A stretch of DNA of 59,439 bases from Vibrio owensii CAIM 1854 = LMG 25443 (GCF_000817815.1 NZ_JPRD01000079.1:1-59439), one strand, 5' to 3'. Numbered from the stretch's first letter, positions 25,917-35,618 are shown. The notes: generated from the sequence alone by a model not told the origin. Translations and numbers: made by a program.

Positions 25917-28900
25917 TTAAGATAGCTTCTCTAAGTAGCCCTCAATATCGACATCATCAATAAGCTCATCTGGCAGATAGCGCTTGGCGTAACTTAGGTA
26001 AGTACCACTGGTTAACAGCAGCTTAAATACGTCTTTATCAATGTGTCCACCGAGTGCCATTTTCGACATAATGCTGATTGCCTCACTCAAGGACTTGGCT
26101 TTCTTGTAAGGTCGATCAGCCGCGGTTAACGCTTCGAAAATATCCGCTACTGCCAGAATACGTTCAGGGATTGATAGTTCCTCTCCCATCAAACCTCTCG
26201 GATAACCAAAGCCTTCCATCGCCTCGTGATGCGTAGTAGCGTAACGAGGAACGCGCTCAAGTTCGGGTGGGAACGGTATGCTTTCGAGCATCTTGATTCC
26301 GCTGATCATGTGCTCATTAATCTTAAAGCGCTCTTCTGCTGACAACGTGCCGCGCTGCACGGCCAAGTTATACAGCTCGCCATGGTTGTAGAGCTTCTCT
26401 GGCACCGTCATATTGATGCCAAACTCAGGGTCGAGATCAAACGGCTGTTCACGCTCAATTACATGCTCAGGACGATCAGAAAGCAGCTTCTCTGTTGCTG
26501 GCGTTGGTTGCGGTTGATAACGCGTTTCTTCTAATGGCGATAAACCAAGTCCACAATCGAAGTAACGCGTCCACTCTTTCTCGGCCAACTTGTGCAAACG
26601 TTCGATGTCTTGCTCCGACATAAACTCCGCCCCCACGTTCGCATTGGCGACAAATTCGAACTCTTCTTTCAGCGCCGCAAATTCTTGTTCCAGTGCTTGC
26701 TCGGGTTGCTCATCCACACCCATAGTTTTTAGCTTTTTGAATAGATATTGAATCTGCGCATCTCGCCACAGCACCTCGAACCGCATGCGAACTTCGTGAA
26801 TGCGGTTGTAGTTGGTTTCTAGCTTACTGCCTTTATCGACCACATACTCAGGCGTTGCGATCTTGCCACAGTCATGAAGCCAAGCTGCGATGCGGAACTC
26901 ACGACGCTCTTCATCGCTTTCAAAAGCGAACGACTCAAACGCCCCTTGATCTGATTTCTCAGCTTCTTCCGCCAGCACCAAAGCAATCTCCGGTACACGG
27001 TTACAGTGCCCCGCCGTGTACGGAGACTTTTCATCGATTGCGCGTGCGATAAGCTGAATGACAGATTCAAAGAACTCATTTTGCCTTTGCTCAAACTGCT
27101 TAAGCGAGTTGCTGCCTCGCATCACTGAAAGACCAAGTTGGTGAATTTCTTCAATGCGAGAGTGAACACGCTGCACTTTGTCGTATTCGCGGTCGCGAAC
27201 AAATCTGACTTGCTTTCTCAACATATTGATTGGCTGAGAGATTGGTTTCGCCATCTCCCATGCTACGGGAATCAACAACGCAAGAACAAACAAGGATGCG
27301 CCCACAGCATATAGCGTCACTTCATTTACACCGGACATGACATAAGCTTGTGGAATCACGACAGCAAAGTAACGCTCTTCCTTGTGGGTAAGTTTGGAGA
27401 CGAAAACATATTTGTCTTTCCCATTGATCTCCACCAATTGAACCGAGTTGATGAACTCAGGATCTTTGGCAAATTTGACCAATTCTTCGTATGGCGTAAA
27501 GGTATAAGTCGACAGTGCTGCCTTACCCTCAAACCATTTTTCGCGCAGCTCTTTTCTTTGCTCTGGCGTAATCGCATCAATGGCGCGGTTAATGATCTCA
27601 ACGAGAGGTCTTTGTTCCTCATTCGCCAAGTAGTAAAACGCGTTGGAGAGGTTGGAATCCTTAACTAAAGTGATGGCTAAGTTCTGACGGAATGTTTCGC
27701 GTATTTTGTTGACCAATATTTGGCGAATGTCGAGCACAGCGACGATGTCACCGTTCAATACCCCGTCGATCGCATCGTGCAAAGAAGCGTAATTGACGAT
27801 GGTCATTTGCGGGTACGCTTCTAACAAGTCATCTTGAATGCTCCACCCTTTCAACAAACCAATTCTTTCACTCTTCACTTGCTCTAAGGTATTGATGTGC
27901 TTGTTCTCTTCTGTGGTGAGTAACGCAAACTTTGCGTGATAAAGAGGCTCACCCACTACACCGATGCTCGAAAGGTCATCTTGGTCGGCAATCGATTGAA
28001 GAATATCGATATTGCCATTTTTAAAGTCGTTGACGAGCTCATTCCAACTTCGACCGTTCACAAACTTAAACTTTAAGCCGGTCATTTCCGAAATCATCTT
28101 AAACAGATCAATCGAGAAGCCATTTGGGCGACCGCCAACGGTGTAATCAACCGGCGCCCAGTTATTTTGGTTCGACACTTTCAACTCTGGTGTTTGGGCG
28201 ACCAGTGCTCGCTGCTCATCCGTTAAGTTCACAGGTGAAACCAAGGGCAAGCGCTCTTCGATATCGATCATCTTGTTGGTCGCAATCAATCGACCGTTCG
28301 CTTGGTAGATAAACGCTTCCGCTTCTGACGCTTGCTTATTTTCGATAAAACGATTGGTGAGTTGAGCCTCAAGCGAGGAGAGAAGAATGTCCACCCCCAC
28401 CACTGTATCGGATTCAGGCACCTTAATGGAGAAGGTTTCCCCTGAGACTTTTAGCGTGTTAAACAGATACGGAGAAGTGTTGTAAGTATCATCGTAATCG
28501 GCATTTTCAAACCAGCTACGCTGAGTCGGAATAAAGTTACTGAACTCATCTGAAGCATGGCGTGATACGAAGTTTTCATCGTAGTAAATACTCACCTTAC
28601 GACGATCTCGCTTCACACCACTATGAGCGACCAACAACCATTTATCGCCGGGTTGCGCTTCCACACGGGAACGTATTTCATCTGAAGAAAGGTTGATCAG
28701 CTGGAAGAAGTCATTGTTCGCTTTGGCAACAAAAATACTGTGAATGCTAGGTTCTCTTACCAGCAATTTAGACAGAGGGATGATGATGCTCTCTTCGGGT
28801 GTATCTACCCCAATGAGCGACACCAGCTGCGCGCCACTTCGTGTCACGTTCTCTGCTAAGTTTTGTAAATTGGAGAGATGACTCGATACCCCTGTCGCGA

Positions 28901-29051
28901 TGGCTTGATATCGAGTGAGGGTGTGTTGCAGCTCAGTTTTTCTTGCAAAGTGGTATTGCAAAACTATCGCTACACCTACTGTCACTAGGGTACAGAAGAC
29001 AAACATCAACCCTAGCACTGTCCTTAACGAAATGCGTTTACGTTTTTTCAT
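25917..29051 (-). CDS. HD-GYP c-di-GMP phosphodiesterase with Cache and solute-binding sensor domains
   Basis: This is a 1044-residue membrane sensor. A transmembrane helix (about 10-32) is followed by a periplasmic Cache-like domain (about 40-270), then a solute-binding family 3-like domain (about 285-510), a second helix (about 578-600), a linker/HAMP-like region, and a C-terminal HD-GYP domain. The metal-binding HD lies in AAWLHDCGKI (about 725-730) and the signature in HHEAMEGFGYPRGL (about 955). HD-GYP enzymes hydrolyse c-di-GMP to pGpG or GMP. About 200 residues separate the HD helix from the GYP motif because of a Glu-rich insertion (LEQEFAALKEEFEF...). No GGDEF domain is present. It is a single gene. 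Confidence 0.9.
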   Translation of the reverse strand: MKKRKRISLRTVLGLMFVFCTLVTVGVAIVLQYHFARKTELQHTLTRYQAIATGVSSHLSNLQNLAENVTRSGAQLVSLIGVDTPEESIIIPLSKLLVREPSIHSIFVAKANNDFFQLINLSSDEIRSRVEAQPGDKWLLVAHSGVKRDRRKVSIYYDENFVSRHASDEFSNFIPTQRSWFENADYDDTYNTSPYLFNTLKVSGETFSIKVPESDTVVGVDILLSSLEAQLTNRFIENKQASEAEAFIYQANGRLIATNKMIDIEERLPLVSPVNLTDEQRALVAQTPELKVSNQNNWAPVDYTVGGRPNGFSIDLFKMISEMTGLKFKFVNGRSWNELVNDFKNGNIDILQSIADQDDLSSIGVVGEPLYHAKFALLTTEENKHINTLEQVKSERIGLLKGWSIQDDLLEAYPQMTIVNYASLHDAIDGVLNGDIVAVLDIRQILVNKIRETFRQNLAITLVKDSNLSNAFYYLANEEQRPLVEIINRAIDAITPEQRKELREKWFEGKAALSTYTFTPYEELVKFAKDPEFINSVQLVEINGKDKYVFVSKLTHKEERYFAVVIPQAYVMSGVNEVTLYAVGASLFVLALLIPVAWEMAKPISQPINMLRKQVRFVRDREYDKVQRVHSRIEEIHQLGLSVMRGSNSLKQFEQRQNEFFESVIQLIARAIDEKSPYTAGHCNRVPEIALVLAEEAEKSDQGAFESFAFESDEERREFRIAAWLHDCGKIATPEYVVDKGSKLETNYNRIHEVRMRFEVLWRDAQIQYLFKKLKTMGVDEQPEQALEQEFAALKEEFEFVANANVGAEFMSEQDIERLHKLAEKEWTRYFDCGLGLSPLEETRYQPQPTPATEKLLSDRPEHVIEREQPFDLDPEFGINMTVPEKLYNHGELYNLAVQRGTLSAEERFKINEHMISGIKMLESIPFPPELERVPRYATTHHEAMEGFGYPRGLMGEELSIPERILAVADIFEALTAADRPYKKAKSLSEAISIMSKMALGGHIDKDVFKLLLTSGTYLSYAKRYLPDELIDDVDIEGYLEKLS

Positions 29052-29182
29052 CGTTTTATCTTGGAGTAATCCAAGCGCCTTAATCCTTTAACCAACTGAA
29101 ATTATTGTATAAAAAATGAATTTCAGCCAATCACAATTTAGTATCATCGGTCACAATTTTTCGATACTAAAGCGATATAATA

Positions 29183-29303
29183 AAACATGCTACCGTCACG
29201 ATTCAGAACATCCATCATCTATGCCAATTCTGGTCAGACGCTCTTCCGTTGGCAGCATCAAATAAAGCTCAAGCCGGCCTGTGTGGCCGGTTTTTTCTTT
29301 TAA
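29183..29303 (+). ncRNA. Possible small RNA or pqi leader ending in an intrinsic terminator
   Basis: A TATAAT hexamer at about 29175-29180 is followed by a structured stretch with a GCCAA...TTGGC hairpin. It ends at a strong GC-rich terminator (GCCGGCC/GGCCGGT plus T-run). No ORF of plausible size lies between. It could be an independent sRNA or an attenuated leader of pqiABC, which starts about 96 bases after the terminator. No known Vibrio sRNA was recognised. Confidence 0.45.
29274..29303 (+). terminator. GC-rich intrinsic terminator upstream of pqiA
   Basis: CCGGCC pairs with GGCCGG around a TGTGT loop and is followed by TTTTTTCTTTT. There is no protein-coding gene upstream on the plus strand for it to terminate. 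Confidence 0.8.
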
Positions 29304-29398
29304 ACAGGTAAGAAGCTTGTAAAACATTCCCGCAAAAACAAGCGCATATCGATAAAAAGGGTTATTCTTAGTTATTAAAAGTACGAAATAATAACTGA

Positions 29399-30730
29399 AT
29401 GAGCACTCAACCTAATTCACGTCAATTGATCTCCTGTGAGGAGTGTGGCTTGGTCGTTCGTGTCCCGGACATCGAACAAGGTCAAAAAGCCCAGTGTCCT
29501 CGCTGTGAGCATGCGCTAACCAAAGTCAATGCGAAACCGTATCAAAGCGTTATTGCTGTGTCGGTGGCTTGCCTGATCACCTTGGTTTTAAGTGTCTCCT
29601 TCCCATTCATGTCATTCAGTGTTCAAGGCCTTTCTCAAGAGATCACCTTAATGCACGCGGCGAAGATGTTGGCGGAATTTCATAACGCGCTACTCGGTGC
29701 GCTGCTGCTCGCGACTGTGGTCGTGTTACCCGCTATCTATGTTAGTTTGATCCTCTTTCTTCACCTTGAAGCCTTAAAATCAATCAAACATCCGTTGGGT
29801 AAAAAACAAATCCGCATGGCGAAAACGCTGTGTCGACTCTTATTCCGAGTCGAGCCTTGGCTGATGGTTGATGTATTTTTGATTGGCGTTTTGGTGAGCT
29901 TGATTAAGATCGCCTCACTGGCTGAGATTGGCATGGGCAGTTCATTCTGGGCATTCTGTGTTTACACCATCTTGGTTGTTAAGTGCATTTCGATGGTCGA
30001 TAAGAGTTGGCTGTGGGGACACTTCATTCCTGCGATTGAGCTGCCGAATGTGAAAGAAGGTGACACGCACCACAATGAAAACCACATTGGTTGCCACACC
30101 TGCCATCAGCTCAACCCTATTGAAGACAAAAAGCATCAGAAATGTATCCGATGTGGCAGCCCGGTTCATAAGTACAACCCGCGAGATAATATCCAGAAAG
30201 CGTGGGCGCTGTTGTTTGCCTCGATCATTTTCTACATTCCAGCCAACCTTTATCCAATGATGTACACCGTGAGCCTTGGTCACTCAGAGGGCTCGACCAT
30301 TATGGAAGGCGTAATTCTGCTGTGGAAGTTGGGCTCCTACCCGATTGCTGCGGTCATCTTCTTTGCGAGTGTATTTATTCCGATGGCCAAAATGCTCGCC
30401 CTTGCATGGCTGTATTACAACGCCCAAAAAGCACAGTACTTGCCGCCGGAAGAAAGTATTTCGCGTTTAAAAATCTACCGAATCACTGAGTTCATCGGCC
30501 GTTGGTCAATGATTGATATTTTTGTGGTCGCAATTTTGGTTGCACTGGTGCAATTGCAAAACTTAATGGCGATCTATCCTGGCCCTGCAGCACTCTCCTT
30601 TGCTGCGGTGGTAATTTTCACCATGCTCTCTGCAATGATTTTTGACTCGCGTTTGTTGTGGCAAAAGCCGCAAAACGAAGCGCAGGAGCCAATGACTAAT
30701 AACTTAACTGAGAAAGCCAAATATGAGTGA
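29399..30730 (+). CDS. pqiA: Paraquat-inducible protein A, PqiA
   Basis: This 443-residue membrane protein has two tandem PqiA domains. Each has a zinc-ribbon-like Cys set (CEECG... CPRC near the N-terminus and CHTCH... CIRCG at about 233-260) followed by four transmembrane helices. PqiA works with the MCE protein PqiB, which bridges the inner and outer membranes, in lipid transport and envelope integrity; in E. coli the operon responds to superoxide via SoxS. Its 3' end overlaps pqiB by 8 bases. Confidence 0.93.
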   Translation: MSTQPNSRQLISCEECGLVVRVPDIEQGQKAQCPRCEHALTKVNAKPYQSVIAVSVACLITLVLSVSFPFMSFSVQGLSQEITLMHAAKMLAEFHNALLGALLLATVVVLPAIYVSLILFLHLEALKSIKHPLGKKQIRMAKTLCRLLFRVEPWLMVDVFLIGVLVSLIKIASLAEIGMGSSFWAFCVYTILVVKCISMVDKSWLWGHFIPAIELPNVKEGDTHHNENHIGCHTCHQLNPIEDKKHQKCIRCGSPVHKYNPRDNIQKAWALLFASIIFYIPANLYPMMYTVSLGHSEGSTIMEGVILLWKLGSYPIAAVIFFASVFIPMAKMLALAWLYYNAQKAQYLPPEESISRLKIYRITEFIGRWSMIDIFVVAILVALVQLQNLMAIYPGPAALSFAAVVIFTMLSAMIFDSRLLWQKPQNEAQEPMTNNLTEKAKYE

Positions 30731-32369
30731 TGAGAACAAGACAACCGCTCAAATAAAACCGCAAAAGCAGGTCTCTGCGATTTGGATCATCCCGATCCTT
30801 GCGTTAGCGATGGGAGCGTGGATGTTGTTCCAATACATCAACAGTACCGGTCCAGAGATCACGCTGAAGCTACCAACTGCAGAAGGCATTGAAGTCGGCA
30901 AAACCGAAATTAAAGCACTGAACGTGAAAGTTGGGGTGATCACCGACGTCAAGCTTAGCGAAGACTACGATCACATCATCGCAACGGCGCAAATGAACAA
31001 AGATGCCAAACGCATGCTGCGTGAAGACTCTATGTTCTGGGTGGTAAAACCGCGCATCGGCCGTGAAGGTGTGTCTGGTCTAGAAACCTTGTTGTCCGGT
31101 GCATACATCCAACTTCAACCAGGTAACTCTCAGGTTGAGAAAGAACGCTTTGATGTGCTTGATGTGCCACCAGTGGCCTCTCCAGATGCAGAAGGTTTGC
31201 GCATTGTTCTGACTCATAAAGAAGCGGGCAAACTTGGGGTTGGCGATCCCGTGATCTACAAAGGTTTTACGGTAGGTCGAGTTGAAACGACGAGCTTCGA
31301 TGTCGACACTCGCCGCGCTTTATACCAATTGTTTATCTTCAAGCCATACGACAGCCTAGTACGTACCAAAACCCATTTCTGGTTAAGCTCTGGTGTCGAT
31401 TTACAGCTCAATGCAGAAGGCTTTGAAGTGAAATTTGGCTCACTAGAAAGCATGATTACTGGCGGGGTCACCTTCGACACCATTTCTGGTATTGGCGATG
31501 GTGATGAAATCAAAGAGGACATGACACACTTCCGTCTGTTCGATGATGTGAAACAAGTGCGCGAAGGCATGTACGACGACTACATTCAATTCGTCATGAT
31601 GTTTGAAGAATCGGTGCGTGGTCTAAAACGCAAAGCACCCGTGGAATACCGCGGCCTTCGTATCGGTACGGTAATGAAAGTGCCAATGCGTATGCCAACG
31701 CCAGAAGAGGATTTCTCTGCGAAGAAGATTCCTGTCTTAGTGCGTATCGAATTGGGTCGCGTGTACAACAACCTACCTGCAGACAAATTGCCTCTGTTCA
31801 AGGAAAAGCTGACAGAAGAGTTTGCCAAAGGGCTTCGCGGTACACTAAAAACCGGTAACTTACTAACGGGCGCTCTGTACATCGACACCGACTTCTACCC
31901 AGATGAAGACCCATACGTGCCGAGCAAATTCGAAGACTTTGACGTGTTCCCGACCAAACAAGGTGGCTTTGCTCAGGTTCAGCGCCAAGTGAATGACTTC
32001 CTAACCAAGCTAAACAGCTTACCAATGGAAGACACGTTGAACTCACTTAACAGAACACTGAAGAACTCAGAAAAGACGCTGGCTTCGGCAGAGCGTGTTG
32101 CAAGCAGTGTGGATCGTCTCCTCAACCAAGACGACACCAAAGCGATTCCTGCGGACATTCGCAAGAGCCTAGAGCAACTTCAAAGAACGTTGGATGGCTA
32201 CGGTCCAAACTCCACCATGTACAGCGAAATGGAATCAACACTGAAAGAGCTTGAAAAAGTAATGACTGAGTTCAAACCGGTGCTAAAACAATTGAATGAA
32301 AAACCAAACTCATTGGTGTTTGGTGAAGATGAAGTAAGCGATCCAATTCCAGCGAGAGGGCAAAAATAA
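30723..32369 (+). CDS. pqiB: PqiB, MCE-domain lipid-transport protein
   Basis: This 548-residue protein has an N-terminal anchor helix (VSAIWIIPILALAMGAWMLF), three MCE domains (about 45-140, 160-230, 285-395) and a long C-terminal coiled-coil region (about 430-530). The coiled coil forms the tube part of the needle across the periplasm. It is translationally coupled to pqiA upstream (8-base overlap) and to pqiC downstream (overlapping TAATGA-type junction). Confidence 0.93.
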   Translation: MSDENKTTAQIKPQKQVSAIWIIPILALAMGAWMLFQYINSTGPEITLKLPTAEGIEVGKTEIKALNVKVGVITDVKLSEDYDHIIATAQMNKDAKRMLREDSMFWVVKPRIGREGVSGLETLLSGAYIQLQPGNSQVEKERFDVLDVPPVASPDAEGLRIVLTHKEAGKLGVGDPVIYKGFTVGRVETTSFDVDTRRALYQLFIFKPYDSLVRTKTHFWLSSGVDLQLNAEGFEVKFGSLESMITGGVTFDTISGIGDGDEIKEDMTHFRLFDDVKQVREGMYDDYIQFVMMFEESVRGLKRKAPVEYRGLRIGTVMKVPMRMPTPEEDFSAKKIPVLVRIELGRVYNNLPADKLPLFKEKLTEEFAKGLRGTLKTGNLLTGALYIDTDFYPDEDPYVPSKFEDFDVFPTKQGGFAQVQRQVNDFLTKLNSLPMEDTLNSLNRTLKNSEKTLASAERVASSVDRLLNQDDTKAIPADIRKSLEQLQRTLDGYGPNSTMYSEMESTLKELEKVMTEFKPVLKQLNEKPNSLVFGEDEVSDPIPARGQK

Positions 32370-32938
32370 TGAAACGCGGACTTTTATTGATTTCTGCCCT
32401 ACTGGCAGGTTGTAGTAGTGCTCCTGAAGACACAGGCGCTTTGTATGTCTTACCGGAAGCAAGCTCAGCCAAAGTAAGCGATACAATGATTGCACAACGC
32501 CCACAACTTGTGGTTCGCCCAGTTGAATTGGCAAGCTACCTTGCCGACAGTGGCATTGTGTATCGCGCTTCAGAGACTCAGATCATCCAAGCGAAGCATA
32601 ATCAGTGGGCGCACAGTATCTCTGAGCAAATCACGACACGTGTAATCGACGAACTGCGTAGCAAGCAAAGCCAATACTGGCCGGTAGAAGTAAATAACCT
32701 GCTCGACCAGAGTGATGAGAGCAAGCTTCAATTGTCGTTAAGTAAGTTCAACGGCAGTTATGAAGGCAACGCTGAAATCGAAGGTGAATGGCTCCTTGTT
32801 GATGCTAACGGCAAAGTGAAGACCAGCGCACCAGTCAAAATCAGCATGCCTTTACAAGATGAAGGCTACGATGCGCTTGTCGATGCACTATCAGTGGGTT
32901 TGAACAACCTGACAGACCAAATCGCAGCGCAGCTATAA
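32369..32938 (+). CDS. pqiC: PqiC, outer-membrane lipoprotein of the Pqi system
   Basis: This 189-residue ABC-auxiliary lipoprotein (DUF330 family) has the lipobox LLAGC at about residues 12-16 followed by SSAP, and the conserved core QRPQLVVRPVELASYL. PqiC sits in the outer membrane and docks the PqiB tunnel. It is the last gene of pqiABC; a clear terminator follows. Confidence 0.92.
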   Translation: MKRGLLLISALLAGCSSAPEDTGALYVLPEASSAKVSDTMIAQRPQLVVRPVELASYLADSGIVYRASETQIIQAKHNQWAHSISEQITTRVIDELRSKQSQYWPVEVNNLLDQSDESKLQLSLSKFNGSYEGNAEIEGEWLLVDANGKVKTSAPVKISMPLQDEGYDALVDALSVGLNNLTDQIAAQL

Positions 32939-32945
32939 CACTCCT

Positions 32946-32980
32946 CGCCCATTCAGTTCTCTGAGTGGGCGACTTTTTCT
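32946..32980 (+). terminator. Intrinsic terminator of pqiABC
   Basis: CGCCCATTCAG pairs with CTGAGTGGGCG (one G-T pair) around a short loop and is followed by ACTTTTT. It begins 8 bases after the pqiC stop. Confidence 0.85.
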
Positions 32981-33033
32981 CCCCTTGTTTTCCCGATACA
33001 CTGTAACCCTGCCCTTTTAGTGAGTGATAAAGA

Positions 33034-33606
33034 ATGAAAGACATGCGACAAGCGTTGCTCGATGCCGGATTGCATTTGGTCAATGAACACGGCTTTGCTG
33101 GTGTGGGTTTAATGAAGATCATTAACGAAGCACAAGGTACTAAAGGGTCGTTTTATCACTACTTCAAATCAAAAGAACACTTTGGTGCGATTTTGCTGCA
33201 CGACTACTTTGAAACGCACCTTGAGCGTCTCGAACGTTTTTTGAGTGACGAATCCAAAGCGCCAAGCGAGCGCGTACAAGCCTATTTTGATGATTGGTGC
33301 GTCGTTAAGTTAACCGACGATTTTCGTATTCAATGCTTGGTCGTCAAGCTCGCTGGTGAAGTTTCTGGTCACGACACTGAAATGCAAAGTGAAATGGCTG
33401 CGGGCACTAAGAAAATGATTGAGAAAATGACGACTTTCTTTGAGCGCAGCAATCAAGAAGGCACGCTTTGTTTGTCTGCACCGGAACAAACAGCAAGAAC
33501 ACTGTTTAGCTTGTGGTTGGGTTATACCTTGCTTGCGGCAATGCAAAAAGATCGCGCAATTTTAGATGATGCGATGCAAACCACCGTCAAGCTGTTAAAC
33601 GAGTAA
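33034..33606 (+). CDS. TetR-family transcriptional regulator
   Basis: This is a 190-residue TetR regulator. The HTH region is ALLDAGLHLVNEHGFAGVGLMKIINEAQGTKGSFYHYFKSKEHF, and the C-terminal domain resembles the TetR_C group that includes AcuR/NemR-like proteins. A second in-frame Met is at residue 4. It is separated from pqiC by a terminator, so it is transcribed alone. An operator-like ACCGGTCGGT at about 35882, beyond the sulfatase operon, could be one of its targets, but this is speculative. Confidence 0.87.
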   Translation: MKDMRQALLDAGLHLVNEHGFAGVGLMKIINEAQGTKGSFYHYFKSKEHFGAILLHDYFETHLERLERFLSDESKAPSERVQAYFDDWCVVKLTDDFRIQCLVVKLAGEVSGHDTEMQSEMAAGTKKMIEKMTTFFERSNQEGTLCLSAPEQTARTLFSLWLGYTLLAAMQKDRAILDDAMQTTVKLLNE

Positions 33607-33675
33607 GCAGAACCTCTCACATACTCGGCAAAACACAGCACATATATCGAGATAAACCATCAAGATAAAGACAAC

Positions 33676-33704
33676 AAAGCCAGCATTTCGCTGGCTTTAT
33701 GTTT
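33676..33704. terminator. Bidirectional terminator, TetR / arylsulfatase
   Basis: AAAGCCAGC pairs perfectly with GCTGGCTTT around the 5-base loop ATTTC. It lies between two convergent genes. Confidence 0.8.
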
Positions 33705-33719
33705 ATTAGATGGGTAATG

Positions 33720-35222
33720 CTAATTTCCGACTCCACCGACGGTTTCTGCAGGTGTTTCTGGCGTCACTGGAGGCCACTTTTTGAAAGTTTCCAAATGCTG
33801 CTGAACAGCGGCTTGGGCAGGACCAAAGGCCCACATTTTCTGCCCCATCCATTTTAAGTACATCCCGGATTCTTCTTCCGCTCGTTCATAAGGATCTTGG
33901 CGTAGGTTGAATAACAGTGGCGCATTCAACTCTTCTTTCGGGCCACTCCAACCGTGGTTTTGTACCACAAAATGTGCTTTCCAATCACCCACACGAACGG
34001 CTTGCAGTTTATCGCGCTCGTAGTAAAAGATTTCGTTGCGATTAGATTTGCCGTTGTTGGTTAGCATTTCCATTTGGTTGTAGCCATCAAGGTGTGCTTT
34101 GTGGCCTTTGTAACCTTTCAGCATTTGCTGTTTTAAATCAGCAGGACCACCAGCTGCTTCAACCAACGTCGGCAGTAGATCCATACCATCAAACATACCG
34201 TTGCTGACTTTATTTGCTGGGATTTTTTCAGGCCAACTGATCAAGAAAGGTGCTCTAACCCCACCCTCCCATGTTGTTCCTTTCTCACCATGGAAAGGCG
34301 TCATGCCTCCGTCTGGCCATGTCATGATCTCAGGCCCATTATCGGCGGTGAAGATCACTATGGTGTTGTCAGCAACGCCGAGCTCTTCAAGCTTCGCAAG
34401 CATTTCTCCAACGTGGTCATCGAGGTCTTTCATTACGACCTCTTGCAATCCCCAACCGTTGGTACCAAGCATCGCTTCATATTTCGGAGAGAGGTGCGTC
34501 CATACATGGCCCCGTGATGGGCAGTACCAAGTAAAGAAAGGTTTTTCGGCCTTCACCGCACGCTCAATAAAATCGATCGCATGCTTGTTGACCTCATCAT
34601 CAAGAGTACGCATTCGCTCAATGGTGAGAGCGCCATCATCTTTAATCGACTGACCACCTTTTCCATCGGCTTTCGCATGAATGACATTACGTGGCGCAAA
34701 CTTTTGGAAAGCTTCATCCTTCGGCCAATCAGGATCTTCGGTGTATTCCATTGCGTTTAGGTGGTAAAGCCAACCCCAATACTCGTCAAAGCCGTGCATA
34801 GTTGGAAGAAACTCATCGCGGTCACCTAAATGGTTTTTACCAAACTGCCCTGTGACGTAACCAAGCTCTTTAAGTAACTCAGGCAGAGTTGGCGTATTTT
34901 GGTTAAGCCCAACAGGACCACCTGGTAGACCGACAGTGTGCATGCCTGTTCTTACCGGTAATTGCCCAGTCAAAAAAGCAGAACGCCCTGCAGTACAAGA
35001 TGGCTGGGCGTAATAATCGGTAAGTAACATGCCTTTTTCAGCGATGCTATCAATGTTTGGCGTCTGGCTACTCATCAACCCACGGTGATAAGCGCTGACG
35101 TTAGAGACACCAATATCATCAGTAAATATCACGAAGATATTGGGTTGGTCCTGCGCTGCGGTTGCAGCGAAGGACGCCAATGAAGCCAATCCTAGCGCTA
35201 TACGACGAAGTATCCCTTTCAT
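33720..35222 (-). CDS. Periplasmic arylsulfatase
   Basis: This 500-residue type I sulfatase starts with a signal peptide (cleavage near TAA/QDQ). The metal-binding Asp pair is in FVIFTDDIG (35-36), and the formylglycine motif is SCTAGR with Cys76 and Arg80. Later, HLGDRDEF and IVIFTADNGPE give further active-site ligands. The motif has Ala in place of the usual Pro (C-x-P-x-R), a known variant. Cys76 must be oxidised to formylglycine, but no maturase gene is in the window. It probably releases sulfate from sulfated organics in the periplasm. The DUF4345 membrane-protein gene lies just upstream on the same strand. Confidence 0.9.
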   Translation of the reverse strand: MKGILRRIALGLASLASFAATAAQDQPNIFVIFTDDIGVSNVSAYHRGLMSSQTPNIDSIAEKGMLLTDYYAQPSCTAGRSAFLTGQLPVRTGMHTVGLPGGPVGLNQNTPTLPELLKELGYVTGQFGKNHLGDRDEFLPTMHGFDEYWGWLYHLNAMEYTEDPDWPKDEAFQKFAPRNVIHAKADGKGGQSIKDDGALTIERMRTLDDEVNKHAIDFIERAVKAEKPFFTWYCPSRGHVWTHLSPKYEAMLGTNGWGLQEVVMKDLDDHVGEMLAKLEELGVADNTIVIFTADNGPEIMTWPDGGMTPFHGEKGTTWEGGVRAPFLISWPEKIPANKVSNGMFDGMDLLPTLVEAAGGPADLKQQMLKGYKGHKAHLDGYNQMEMLTNNGKSNRNEIFYYERDKLQAVRVGDWKAHFVVQNHGWSGPKEELNAPLLFNLRQDPYERAEEESGMYLKWMGQKMWAFGPAQAAVQQHLETFKKWPPVTPETPAETVGGVGN

Positions 35223-35231
35223 AGATTTTCC

Positions 35232-35618
35232 TTATGCTGTTTGCTCTTCTTTTCTGATCATCTTCAGCCCCACCAAGCCAAAGCCGAACTCCAAAAATAG
35301 ATACACGACTAACAACCAATGCGGCATTCCGTCTACTAGCAAACTCAAGAGCCTTCCCATCGCTAAGCCCCACATAAAAATGACCAAGCTATACAGTGCA
35401 GGTAGACGATATTTGGTGCTCATCGCCCCCATTACCCAAAACATAGCGAGCGCTAAATATAATCCCATGACCGCTCGGAAAATGTGGCTAACGTTCACCG
35501 AGGATGCATCAATCCCAAATAAAAATGAGAGCGAGTCAACCGGTGAAAAACCATAAGAAAGTGCAATTGGGGTAAGACCTGCCGCAGCTAAGAGAAGAAA
35601 AATACTTTGAATTTTCAT
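35232..35618 (-). CDS. DUF4345 membrane protein
   Basis: This 128-residue protein has four hydrophobic segments and the look of the DUF4345 family (SLSFLFGIDASSVNVSHIFRAVMGLYLALAMFW, split across helices 1-2). It is preceded by a good ribosome-binding site (GGAGACGTC before ATG) and is 9 bases upstream of the arylsulfatase start, so they share a transcript. The function of the family is unknown. Confidence 0.82.
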   Translation of the reverse strand: MKIQSIFLLLAAAGLTPIALSYGFSPVDSLSFLFGIDASSVNVSHIFRAVMGLYLALAMFWVMGAMSTKYRLPALYSLVIFMWGLAMGRLLSLLVDGMPHWLLVVYLFLEFGFGLVGLKMIRKEEQTA

